DNA from: Vibrio sp. 10N.261.45.E2
GTDB lineage: Bacteria > Pseudomonadota > Gammaproteobacteria > Enterobacterales > Vibrionaceae
Direction: 5' to 3'
Length of the DNA stretch: 64,000 nt
NCBI RefSeq assembly: GCF_002875705.1
Contig: NZ_MCZZ01000159.1
Span: 1 to 64,000 of the forward strand
Shown here: piece after piece, positions 54,271 to 62,264 of the stretch
Layout: each line of letters opens with the position of its first letter
Position numbering within the stretch: position 1 is the first letter of the stretch
Made by a program: the position numbers and the translations under genes
Notes under the pieces: generated by a model
Database searches by the model: none
What the model was told of the DNA's origin: nothing
Seen by the model: only the letters and a program-made list of their open reading frames with translations

Positions 54271-55464
54271 CTAGCTAAGCTGGGACTCTCTCGCTTCTTG
54301 GCTACTGAAACCACGTAAAATATTAAACAGGGTAATCAGTGTGAACAACATGATGACAAGCGATAAATGCCACGCTTCTCCTAGCCCTAATTGAACTAGT
54401 CCCATACTCACCATCGAAGAGACCACCATTTGCCCGCCGCCAGACATCGCAGCAGCAGCGCCTGCGTTCTTCTTATAAGGCAACATTACTAAAGCTTGAG
54501 CACAAGGCAGCGCAATACCATTACCGAGTATCATCAAGAACTGGCCAATCATTAGATATAAAGGCTCAAGTGGGCAAAAGAAAAGCCACAACGCAGCAGA
54601 AATGTGCAGCACAGGCGTACATAACAGCGTTTTCTTATTGCCTAAAACTGGGCGAATACGGTTACATAAACTAGTTCCGCCAAGCATACCTAATGCAGGA
54701 ATCACCGCCCACATTGCGTATTCGTCGGACGTCATACCGATCTGGTTCTGCATGATAAATGGCATCACCGACACAGTGGTGATCATCAAGCTAAAATTAA
54801 GCCAGCCGATGCTCGCAAAACTCATAAAGTAACGAGATGTGAGAAGCTCTTTGTATTGCGATGCCATTTTCTTAGGTGAAGGAATAGCAGAGAACTGAGT
54901 AACGGTTTCCTTAAATTTGATTGCTAACACAAGCCAAGCCAAAGAAACATAGCCAAGTAGCGATATGAACACCATGCTCCAACCAAAATGGAAGTTAATA
55001 AATCCACCGATAACAGGCGCGATCAAAGGTGTTATTGAGGCAACCATTGCAATGTAAGACATCGCGAGTGGCAAGTCTGCCCCGCTGAATTTATCTCGCG
55101 TTGAAGCACGAGCAAGTACAGCGCAACAACCAGTTCCTAAGCCTTGCAGGAATCGCCCCATCACCATACTGGTAAACGAGTGTCTAAAGAAGATGATCAT
55201 CAATAGTCCCATCATGGCGATCAATAGGCCGCTTAACAGTACTTTCTTACGTCCCAAAGCATCAGAAATGGGGCCATAAATAAACTGGGAAGGGCCAAAA
55301 CCCAACAAATACACACTCACCAAAAGCTGCGCTTGCTCTAACGAGACATCAAAATCTTTGGCGATCCAAGGTAAAGATGGAAACACCAAACCCATGCTGA
55401 GTTGGCCAATACTGATGACCAAACACGCCAGTAAGATCAATTTAAAATCAAATAGACGACTCAT
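54271..55464 (-). CDS. MFS drug/multidrug efflux transporter (Bcr/CflA/EmrD type)
   Basis: The 397-residue protein has 12 predicted helices and the MFS motif A G-P-I-S-D-A-L-G-R-K-K in the first cytoplasmic loop. Motif C-like G-L-G-T-G-C and P-L-I-A-P-V-I-G-G are typical of DHA1 antiporters. Substrate is unknown. It adjoins siderophore genes, so siderophore or drug export are both possible, but nothing in the sequence decides. Confidence 0.82.
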   Translation of the reverse strand: MSRLFDFKLILLACLVISIGQLSMGLVFPSLPWIAKDFDVSLEQAQLLVSVYLLGFGPSQFIYGPISDALGRKKVLLSGLLIAMMGLLMIIFFRHSFTSMVMGRFLQGLGTGCCAVLARASTRDKFSGADLPLAMSYIAMVASITPLIAPVIGGFINFHFGWSMVFISLLGYVSLAWLVLAIKFKETVTQFSAIPSPKKMASQYKELLTSRYFMSFASIGWLNFSLMITTVSVMPFIMQNQIGMTSDEYAMWAVIPALGMLGGTSLCNRIRPVLGNKKTLLCTPVLHISAALWLFFCPLEPLYLMIGQFLMILGNGIALPCAQALVMLPYKKNAGAAAAMSGGGQMVVSSMVSMGLVQLGLGEAWHLSLVIMLFTLITLFNILRGFSSQEARESQLS

Positions 55465-55733
55465 AATGCTGCACGCAGGGTTAAAAAGAGACTTGGGTCA
55501 TCAACCTGACAGCATGAAGGTTTAGAAAGTAGTGAGCATGTTGCAGGTGTGGTATTCATGGTGCTCCGAAAGGAATCAATTAGAGTTTGGCAGGGTAAAC
55601 ATACGTGAGCTTGTATAATCATACAATACTGACTGAACTAAATATGTGAATAGTGACTTTTCACTTACCCTCGCTACCTACTTGCCGACCGCAAGCTAAA
55701 CTAATACAACGTCATGACAATCAAGGGACTTCA

Positions 55734-56825
55734 ATGAACACACCTCATCGTATTCGTTCTTCTGCACTTGCAATCATCACTTCAGGCGTCATCGCTTCAA
55801 CCCCAGCGTTTGCATGGCAAGCTGAGAAGATCACAGACGGTCTCGTAATCCCATGGGGCCTAGCTTATGTCGATGACAACTCCATGCTTCTCACAGAAAA
55901 AGCAGGCGTCATTAAACACATTGATCTGAAGTCGGGAGAGCAAAATACACTGTTCAGGCTGCCAAATGTTTGGGCTAAAGGCCAAGGTGGATTATTGGAT
56001 ATTGCCCTCTCCCCTTTTGAAGAAAGTAAGTTCTATGTTACCTACAGTAAGGACGTCGATGGTGAAGGCGTAACTACACTCGCTTCTGCTAATTACAGCA
56101 ACAATGAAATCACCAATTGGACAGACGTGTTTGTGTCGAAATCCAGAACGGACACCGGACGTCACTTTGGTAGCCGTATCACCTTTGATGATAGCCACCT
56201 GTATTTTTCAATCGGTGATCGCGGTAACCGAGATAACGGCCAAAACACCATGACTCACGCAGGCTCGATATTGCGATTAAATGCAGATGGAAGCACACCA
56301 AGCGATAACCCCTTCACAGATAACGACAAGGTGCTCGACGAGATTTGGAGTTATGGTCACCGCAACCCACAAGGGCTTTTCTATGATTTCCCAACTCAAA
56401 AACTTTGGTCGATTGAACACGGTCCGCGTGGTGGTGATGAAATCAACCTAATAAAAGCAGGTGCTAACTACGGGTGGCCAGTCACATCACACGGAAAAGA
56501 GTATTGGGGCCCTATCAGCGTTGGCGAATCTGAGACCAAAGATGGTATTAAAGCACCTAAAAAAGTCTATATTCCTTCCATCGCGCCGGGCAGTTTGATC
56601 GTCTACCAAGGTGACAAATACCCAGAATTACAAGGCAGGCTGCTGGCTGGCTCACTAAAACTTACTCACATCAATATTGTGACAGTCAATAAACAAGGTG
56701 AGGCGATAAAAGAAGAACGCATTTTAGAGGAGTTGGGCGAAAGGATAAGAGACATCGAAACCTCCCCAAACGGTGACATATTCTTCAGCACCGATAATGG
56801 CAACCTGTACCGCTTGAAAAAGTAG
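55734..56825 (+). CDS. Periplasmic PQQ-dependent aldose sugar dehydrogenase (YliI-like)
   Basis: The 363-residue protein starts at ATG 55734 with AAGGGA upstream, and its signal peptide (A-S-T-P-A-F-A-W) supports this. A longer frame from 55653 adds unrelated residues. The beta-propeller has the family motifs W-G-L-A-Y-V, G-R-H-F-G-S-R-I and H-G-P-R-G-G-D-E-I-N ... G-A-N-Y-G-W-P. It resembles E. coli YliI, which oxidises aldoses using PQQ. No PQQ synthesis genes are in view. Confidence 0.83.
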   Translation: MNTPHRIRSSALAIITSGVIASTPAFAWQAEKITDGLVIPWGLAYVDDNSMLLTEKAGVIKHIDLKSGEQNTLFRLPNVWAKGQGGLLDIALSPFEESKFYVTYSKDVDGEGVTTLASANYSNNEITNWTDVFVSKSRTDTGRHFGSRITFDDSHLYFSIGDRGNRDNGQNTMTHAGSILRLNADGSTPSDNPFTDNDKVLDEIWSYGHRNPQGLFYDFPTQKLWSIEHGPRGGDEINLIKAGANYGWPVTSHGKEYWGPISVGESETKDGIKAPKKVYIPSIAPGSLIVYQGDKYPELQGRLLAGSLKLTHINIVTVNKQGEAIKEERILEELGERIRDIETSPNGDIFFSTDNGNLYRLKK

Positions 56826-57272
56826 TCGAAGTTTCGTTCCAGTAAAGACATTTTCCTTGTAACGAAATTTATAAATACAAGCCATAAAAAGTAAGCTCAA
56901 GACCCAATTAGCGGCTTTTAGTTTGCAAAAATGAATGCGCTAAAACAGTGCAATTACTCCAAATTTGTCATCAATATCGACCACCTTTTTCACAAAAACG
57001 ACAACAAATCACCATACAACTGTAACTCCATGATATTTAAGGAATGCAAAGTTTGACTACCCCCAAGTTTCTGCAACCTTTCACTATGGATTCGATTGAC
57101 TATCCCCCGATTTGATTTAGACTCCATTTCGGCTAGAAAGAAAGTTCTTTGTATATAAACATTTCGTTGGATTACTAGTAACCCCGTTGTGTTGTACGCA
57201 ATAGCAATAAACTTTTCCACGCTATCAGTGCCACAATTGGCTCAATAAAAAATTTAATCTTAGGATATCATC
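56826..57272. other. Long leader/intergenic region of cspV
   Basis: These 447 bases hold no convincing gene. They include a weak dyad (56832-56838 with 56861-56867) that may end the sugar dehydrogenase transcript, and a promoter candidate at 57096-57123. Transcription from there would give a 5' leader of about 140 bases, in line with cold-shock genes. Confidence 0.4.
57053..57123 (+). promoter_or_regulatory. Candidate cspV promoter with duplicated TTGACTAYCCCC
   Basis: TTGACTACCCCC (57053-57064) and TTGACTATCCCC (57096-57107) form a direct repeat 43 bp apart. The second supplies -35 TTGACT (57096-57101) with -10 TAGACT (57118-57123), a 16-bp spacer. Confidence 0.35.
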
Positions 57273-57482
57273 ATGTCTAACACAGTTACTGGTACAGTAA
57301 AATGGTTCAACGAAACTAAAGGCTTCGGCTTCATTCAACAAGAAAACGGTCCAGACGTATTCGCACACTTCTCTGCAATCACTGGCGAAGGTTTCAAAAC
57401 TCTTGCTGAAGGCCAAAAAGTTGAGTTCGTAGTATCTCAAGGTCAAAAAGGCCCACAAGCTGACAGCATCAAAGTACTTTAA
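57273..57482 (+). CDS. cspV: Cold-shock protein, CspA family
   Basis: The 69-residue protein is a single cold-shock domain with K-W-F-N-E-T-K-G-F-G-F-I (RNP1) and D-V-F-A-H-F (RNP2). It binds single-stranded RNA/DNA, acts as an RNA chaperone and is likely cold-induced. It matches the vibrio CspV type as I remember it. A long leader and a strong terminator frame it as a single-gene unit. Confidence 0.9.
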   Translation: MSNTVTGTVKWFNETKGFGFIQQENGPDVFAHFSAITGEGFKTLAEGQKVEFVVSQGQKGPQADSIKVL

Positions 57483-57503
57483 TTTAGTATTTTAAAGCTT
57501 TCT

Positions 57504-57537
57504 AAAAATAGCCAGCCTCTGCTGGCTATTTTTTTAC
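57504..57537 (+). terminator. Terminator of cspV
   Basis: A perfect stem (57504-57516 with 57521-57533) around CTCT is followed by T residues, just after the stop. It is strong and slightly A-rich on the left, so it may also act bidirectionally. Confidence 0.85.
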
Positions 57538-57599
57538 CCGCTATTCAGAGATTTAAGGTAATATCCCCCTTCACTATTTCTACCTAAGACACCCTCTCA

Positions 57600-58139
57600 A
57601 TGGCTCTTAAACCGACAATCTATAAGTTTCGTATCTCTTTAACTGATATGAATCGCGACTATTACGACTCTTTTAATCTAACGGTTGCACAACACCCTTC
57701 TGAAACAGAACAGCGAATGATGGCCCGAATCATGGCTTTCTGTATCAATGCCTCTCCTGAACTTGAGTTCACTAAAGGGTTGTCCAGCATTGAAGAACCT
57801 GATTTATGGCAGAAGTCGTTAGATGATCAAATCCTAGAATGGGTTGATGTCGGCGAACCCGATCCAGAGCGTGTTAAGAAGGCAACTCGCCTATCTAAAT
57901 CAGTGCGTATATTCAGCTTCAACACCAAATCAAACGTGTGGTGGGAGCAGAACAAAGGTAAATTCGGTTACCTGAAAGCTCAGATCGTTCGTCTAGACAA
58001 CGATGGTATTGAGCAGCTTGCAGCGATGACACAACGCACGATGGATCTTTCAGTGATGCTGACTGGCAACTCTGCTTTCGTTAACAGTGATACTCAATCG
58101 GCTGAAGTAACGTGGGAAGAGCTACAGAGTAATGACTGA
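57600..58139 (+). CDS. yaeQ: YaeQ family protein
   Basis: The 179-residue protein has the YaeQ pattern: Y-K-F-R-I-S-L-T-D-M-N-R-D-Y-Y near the start, the D-L-W-Q-K-S-L-D and W-V-D-V-G-E-P-D region, and W-W-E-Q-N. YaeQ has a restriction-endonuclease-like (PD-(D/E)XK) fold, but no confirmed activity. It overlaps the next gene by eight bases. Confidence 0.88.
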   Translation: MALKPTIYKFRISLTDMNRDYYDSFNLTVAQHPSETEQRMMARIMAFCINASPELEFTKGLSSIEEPDLWQKSLDDQILEWVDVGEPDPERVKKATRLSKSVRIFSFNTKSNVWWEQNKGKFGYLKAQIVRLDNDGIEQLAAMTQRTMDLSVMLTGNSAFVNSDTQSAEVTWEELQSND

Positions 58140-58731
58140 GCTTCCAACTAGTGAACAGCAGAAACTTAAAGCAAATCAGCAAGCCAAAACCAAGCTGCAC
58201 TCTTGTTTGAAAGAGTCTGGTTTAGACTCAGTAGCCGCGATTGCGACAGGTTTCGAGAAAGAGCTAACGTCTTTTATCAACGAAAACCACGCTCTGTTTA
58301 AACACGCTTGTGAGAATAAGCCGGACAACTCTGCACGTCAGACGTTGCTTGGTCTGTTAACCAAGGTACATATCGATGCAAGCTATCGCTTTGAAAGCAA
58401 TAAAGAAGCGAATGAGGCGATGCAAAATGTATTCGATAATACAGTGGGCACAGAGAACAGCGACAAGTTTCAAAACTCTAACGCTCAACAATTAAAATTA
58501 GTAACTCATTTGTGGTTGTTCATTCAAGGGCGACTCGGTATGGATTACAGCCTAGCCAATGATCATGCTGCAGTTGCTGCTACGCTATTGTCTCGCGTAT
58601 CGAGAAGCAGTGATGACGAGATTCGCGTAGAGTTCATGGCGAGTTTTTACGATGGTTTGAACATCTATCAAGCCGAGAACAAACCATCCGGTATTGTTCA
58701 CCGCTTAAAGCGTTTGTTTAACCTATCGTAA
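58132..58731 (+). CDS. Hypothetical protein co-transcribed with yaeQ
   Basis: The 199-residue protein is mostly helical and acidic. It has no signal peptide or membrane helix except a basic tail (H-R-L-K-R-L-F-N-L-S) that could be amphipathic. It overlaps yaeQ by eight bases, suggesting translational coupling and shared function. I recognise no family. Confidence 0.6.
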   Translation: MTELPTSEQQKLKANQQAKTKLHSCLKESGLDSVAAIATGFEKELTSFINENHALFKHACENKPDNSARQTLLGLLTKVHIDASYRFESNKEANEAMQNVFDNTVGTENSDKFQNSNAQQLKLVTHLWLFIQGRLGMDYSLANDHAAVAATLLSRVSRSSDDEIRVEFMASFYDGLNIYQAENKPSGIVHRLKRLFNLS

Positions 58732-58824
58732 GCATTCCACCAGCAGCTTTATCCAAGTTTGCGCTTTACACTCTGTAGAGCGCATCTATTTTCCGTTCCA
58801 ATCAAACAACCCCCTAGAAAAAAC

Positions 58825-59024
58825 AGATTCCCTATTTCGTTCGTTCCTCACTCTTGGGAATGACGAATATGACTAAGTCGCTCACTCTGCAAGCTCGGCA
58901 GCGCGTGCTTCTAAAAGGCTGACAATTGAATACAAACTGAACCTCCACCCTCGTATTTTCCCTTATGAGCAAACCGATCTTCTCCGTCATCCCCGAGAAG
59001 GAGGAACGACTGAATCGGGGATCT
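58825..59024. mobile_element. MITE-like palindromic intergenic element
   Basis: The left end (AGATTCCCTATTTCGTTCG, then TTCCTC...GGGAATGACG) and the right end (reverse complement AGATCCCCGATTCAGTCG, then TTCCTC...GGGGATGACG) form imperfect inverted repeats of about 40 bp. No coding sequence lies inside. It resembles intergenic repeats I recall in other vibrio genomes. Mobility is not shown. Confidence 0.45.
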
Positions 59025-59059
59025 ACTATCAAAGCACACGAAGCTCATATCACAGACGT

Positions 59060-59086
59060 AAAAAAGCCCCGCTGAGTGCGAGGCTT
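59060..59086 (-). terminator. Terminator of folE
   Basis: AAGCCCCGC (59064-59072) pairs with 59078-59086 with one T-G, and the minus-strand side ends in six Ts. It lies 57 bp after the folE stop. Confidence 0.8.
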
Positions 59087-59142
59087 AGAATCGAGTTGCC
59101 GATTTACTGAGGCTAAATCGTATTTATCAAATCACGAGGCGA

Positions 59143-59796
59143 TTAACGTAGGCCGTGTAAAAATTCGTGACGAGTGGCTGGGTTAGATTTGAAAATACCG
59201 CCCAGTGCTGTGGTGGTTGTTTCACTAGTTGCATCCATCACACCACGTGATTTCACACAGTAGTGAACCGCATCCATGGTTACTGCAACGTCTTCTGTTT
59301 CAAGCAATGTTTGCAAAGCGACAAGGATCTGCTGAGTCATACGTTCTTGAACTTGTGGACGCTGCGCAAAGAAGCGCACGATACGGTTGATCTTAGACAG
59401 ACCAATAATTTTACCACGAGGTATGTAAGCGACAGCAGTCTTACCATCAATCGTTACCAAGTGGTGCTCACAAGTACTGGTCACGGTAATGTCTTTTACT
59501 CGTACCATTTCGCGAACGCCCATCTTGTTTTCAATTACGGTAATTTTAGGAAAATTAGCGTAATCCAAACCAGAGAAAATCTCATCCACATACATTTTGG
59601 CAATGCGGTGCGGTGTTTCTTCCAGACTATCGTCCGTAAGATCAAGTTCGAGTAGAGTGAGAATCTCACGCATATGGTGTTCGATTCGTTCCTTTTTCTC
59701 TTCTCGGCTAACCTGGTTAGGACTCATTGGTGTCTCTAAACCACGGCTTGCTAGCGCATCTTTAACCAACTTCGCTGATTCGCTAAGACCTGACAT
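59143..59796 (-). CDS. folE: GTP cyclohydrolase I
   Basis: The start is ATG 59796 with AGGAAG upstream; an in-frame extension to 59868 is not conserved. The 217-residue enzyme has the signature E-H-H-L-V-T-I-D-G-K and Zn ligands in T-C-E-H-H and H-Y-C-V-K-S-R-G. It converts GTP to dihydroneopterin triphosphate, the first step to folate. It is divergent from moeA. Confidence 0.95.
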   Translation of the reverse strand: MSGLSESAKLVKDALASRGLETPMSPNQVSREEKKERIEHHMREILTLLELDLTDDSLEETPHRIAKMYVDEIFSGLDYANFPKITVIENKMGVREMVRVKDITVTSTCEHHLVTIDGKTAVAYIPRGKIIGLSKINRIVRFFAQRPQVQERMTQQILVALQTLLETEDVAVTMDAVHYCVKSRGVMDATSETTTTALGGIFKSNPATRHEFLHGLR

Positions 59797-60011
59797 TGAA
59801 CTTCCTCTTATATTACCCCTTCTGGATGGCAAACAAGGATACTCGGAATTTTGAATAAATACACCCATATTTTAAGGGAGGTCATTATTTACGGGGGCTA
59901 AACTGTGCTAGAGTGGCTGCAATTTCGTTGGCTAATCAGGTGTTCTGATCACTTTTCAACCACCATTGCTAACCACAAAATCAAAACAATAACGATCAAA
60001 GGATTTCAATT

Positions 60012-61247
60012 ATGGGCTGTTGCGATGCTCCGGGCTTAATGCCAATTGAAGAAGCACTAGATAAGCTGCTGTCACCAATCAAACCAATCCAAACAACCTT
60101 ATCTCTGCCACTGGCGGATGCATTGGGCTACGTTCTTGCTGAAGACATACTCTCCCCTATTTTTGTACCTCCTTTTGATAACTCAGCAATGGATGGTTAC
60201 GCGCTGCGTTTAGCGGACCTAGAAAACGGTAAAGTACTGCCATTGGCGGGCAAATCTTTTGCGGGTCAACCGTTTGAAGGCGAATGGCCAAGCAATACCT
60301 GTATTCGCATTATGACAGGCGCTAAAATCCCAGAAGGGTGCGATGCGGTCATCATGCAAGAAAATACTCGCGAAACCGATGCGGGCATTGAAATTCAGCA
60401 AGACGATATCAAACTGAACAATAACATTCGCCCTACGGGTGATGACATCAAGCAAGGTGATATCGTTCTGAGCCGTGGTGAGCGTTTAACGCCTCGCGAT
60501 ATTCCAATGATTGCCTCGCTGGGTGTCAGCCATGTGACTGTTGCACACAAGCCTAAAGTCGCTTTCTTCTCTACGGGCGACGAACTCAAGCCTTTAGGTC
60601 AGCCTCTTGAAGATGGTCAGATCTACGACAGTAACCGCTACGGTATTAAACCGCTGATTGAAGCTTTTGGTTGTGAAGCGATTGACCTAGGCATTATTCC
60701 TGATTGTCCTGCAACGCTAAAAGAGACCTTTGTAAAAGCACAAGAATTGGCAGACGTTGTCGTGACTTCCGGTGGCGTAAGTGTTGGCGAAGCCGATTAC
60801 ACAAAAGACATTCTTGAAGAACTTGGGCAGATCGGCTTCTGGAAACTCGCTATCAAACCGGGTAAACCGTTCGCGTTTGGTGAATTGGATAATGCATGGT
60901 TCTGTGGCCTACCAGGTAACCCAGTATCAGCAATGATGACAATGTACGTGTTGGTTCAGCCTATGCTGGCTAAATTGGCTGGTCACACAGCGTGGACAGC
61001 GCCAGAATCAATTCCGGCTATCACTAAGTCTGCATTCAAAAAAGGCCCAGGCCGAACTGATTACCAACGTGGAATTTACTCGATTGAAAACGGTCAATTT
61101 GTAGTAGAAACAACAGGTAACCAAAGCTCCGGTGCTTTCCGCTCAATGAGCCTAGCAAACTGCTTTGTGGTACTTGAGCGCGAACGTGGTCGTGTTGAAG
61201 TCGGTGAAACGGTTCAAATTCAACTGTTTAACTCGACGCTTTACTAA
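60012..61247 (+). CDS. moeA: Molybdopterin molybdotransferase
   Basis: The 411-residue protein contains MoeA domains: S-A-M-D-G-Y-A, G-A-K-I-P-E-G-C-D-A, T-S-G-G-V-S-V-G-E-A-D-Y and G-L-P-G-N-P-V-S. MoeA inserts molybdate into adenylated molybdopterin. The N-terminal M-G-C-C-D is unusual but is preceded by an AAGGAT RBS. It is followed by moeB 12 bases downstream. Confidence 0.93.
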   Translation: MGCCDAPGLMPIEEALDKLLSPIKPIQTTLSLPLADALGYVLAEDILSPIFVPPFDNSAMDGYALRLADLENGKVLPLAGKSFAGQPFEGEWPSNTCIRIMTGAKIPEGCDAVIMQENTRETDAGIEIQQDDIKLNNNIRPTGDDIKQGDIVLSRGERLTPRDIPMIASLGVSHVTVAHKPKVAFFSTGDELKPLGQPLEDGQIYDSNRYGIKPLIEAFGCEAIDLGIIPDCPATLKETFVKAQELADVVVTSGGVSVGEADYTKDILEELGQIGFWKLAIKPGKPFAFGELDNAWFCGLPGNPVSAMMTMYVLVQPMLAKLAGHTAWTAPESIPAITKSAFKKGPGRTDYQRGIYSIENGQFVVETTGNQSSGAFRSMSLANCFVVLERERGRVEVGETVQIQLFNSTLY

Positions 61248-61259
61248 CGAGGCTTGCTG

Positions 61260-62009
61260 ATGGAAATTATTTCTGATGCAGAGATGCTTCGCTATAACCG
61301 CCAGATCATTCTTAAACAGTTTGATTTTGAAGGCCAAGAAGCACTGAAACAGAGCTCAATCTTAGTGTTAGGTGCAGGTGGCTTAGGCTGTGCTTCTGCT
61401 CAATACCTAGCGACAGCAGGCATTGGTATGCTGACATTGATCGATGATGATATTGTCGAGCTTTCAAACCTGCAGCGACAAGTCCTTCACACCGATGCTG
61501 ATATTGGTAAGAAGAAAGTCGATTCAGCCGCAGAGTCTTTGCAAGTATTGAATCCTCATCTGACGATTGAAACTTTCGATCATAGGCTTGATGACCAAAC
61601 ACTTGGGAAGTTAATTGAAGCACACTCACTTGTTCTTGATGCCAGCGATAACGTGGAAACGCGTAATCAGCTTAACCGCTTATGCTACGCATCAAAAACG
61701 CCACTGGTTTCTGGTGCTGCGATTCGCATGGAAGGTCAGATTAGTGTGTTCACATACCAAGATGAAAACGCTCCTTGCTACCAGTGCTTAAGTGCTCTGT
61801 TCGGCAACGCAACACTTAGCTGTGTCGAAGCTGGCGTTATGGCTCCGGTTGTCGGTATGGTGGGCGCCGCTCAAGCTTTAGAAGCTATCAAGGTTATTGC
61901 TAAGTTTGGACAACCAAAGCAAGGCAAGCTTTTGATTCTCGATGCTATGTCACACAGTTGGCGAGAAATGAATTTAATGAAGATGCCGAGTTGTTCTGTG
62001 TGCGGATAG
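61260..62009 (+). CDS. moeB: Molybdopterin-synthase adenylyltransferase
   Basis: The 249-residue protein (same length as E. coli MoeB) starts at ATG 61260; a TTG at 61254 lacks support. It has the nucleotide loop V-L-G-A-G-G-L-G and Zn pairs C-Y-Q-C and C-S-V-C. It adenylates the C-terminus of MoaD so it can be sulfurated. Confidence 0.93.
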   Translation: MEIISDAEMLRYNRQIILKQFDFEGQEALKQSSILVLGAGGLGCASAQYLATAGIGMLTLIDDDIVELSNLQRQVLHTDADIGKKKVDSAAESLQVLNPHLTIETFDHRLDDQTLGKLIEAHSLVLDASDNVETRNQLNRLCYASKTPLVSGAAIRMEGQISVFTYQDENAPCYQCLSALFGNATLSCVEAGVMAPVVGMVGAAQALEAIKVIAKFGQPKQGKLLILDAMSHSWREMNLMKMPSCSVCG

Positions 62010-62040
62010 ACTGAATCACAGCTCACCATCTCGAAAATCT

Positions 62041-62070
62041 AAGCCTTGACTCAAAGTCAGGGCTTTTTTA
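62041..62070 (+). terminator. Terminator of moeAB
   Basis: AAGCCTTGACT (62041-62051) pairs with 62055-62065 around CAA, with one T-G, followed by Ts. It lies 32 bp past moeB. Confidence 0.8.
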
Positions 62071-62264
62071 TATCTCGACACCAGTATTTCAAATCACTTT
62101 ATCAATTTGAGATACTCCATGAGAGATAAGTTTCATTTGAATTCTCATTTTGAGAACTAAATAAAAAAACCAATGCCCGAAATTAAAATCATTAAAAATC
62201 AATAATTTAAAAATGGCACGTAACTTGTAAAAGAATACATACCTTCCATCACAAGGATGTAGAT

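Larger units (their letters stand above)
58732..59142. other. Intergenic region with a MITE-like element and a terminator
   Basis: The 411 bases between the yaeQ partner and folE contain a 200-bp palindromic element (58825-59024) and the folE terminator (59060-59086). No other gene is seen. Confidence 0.5.
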
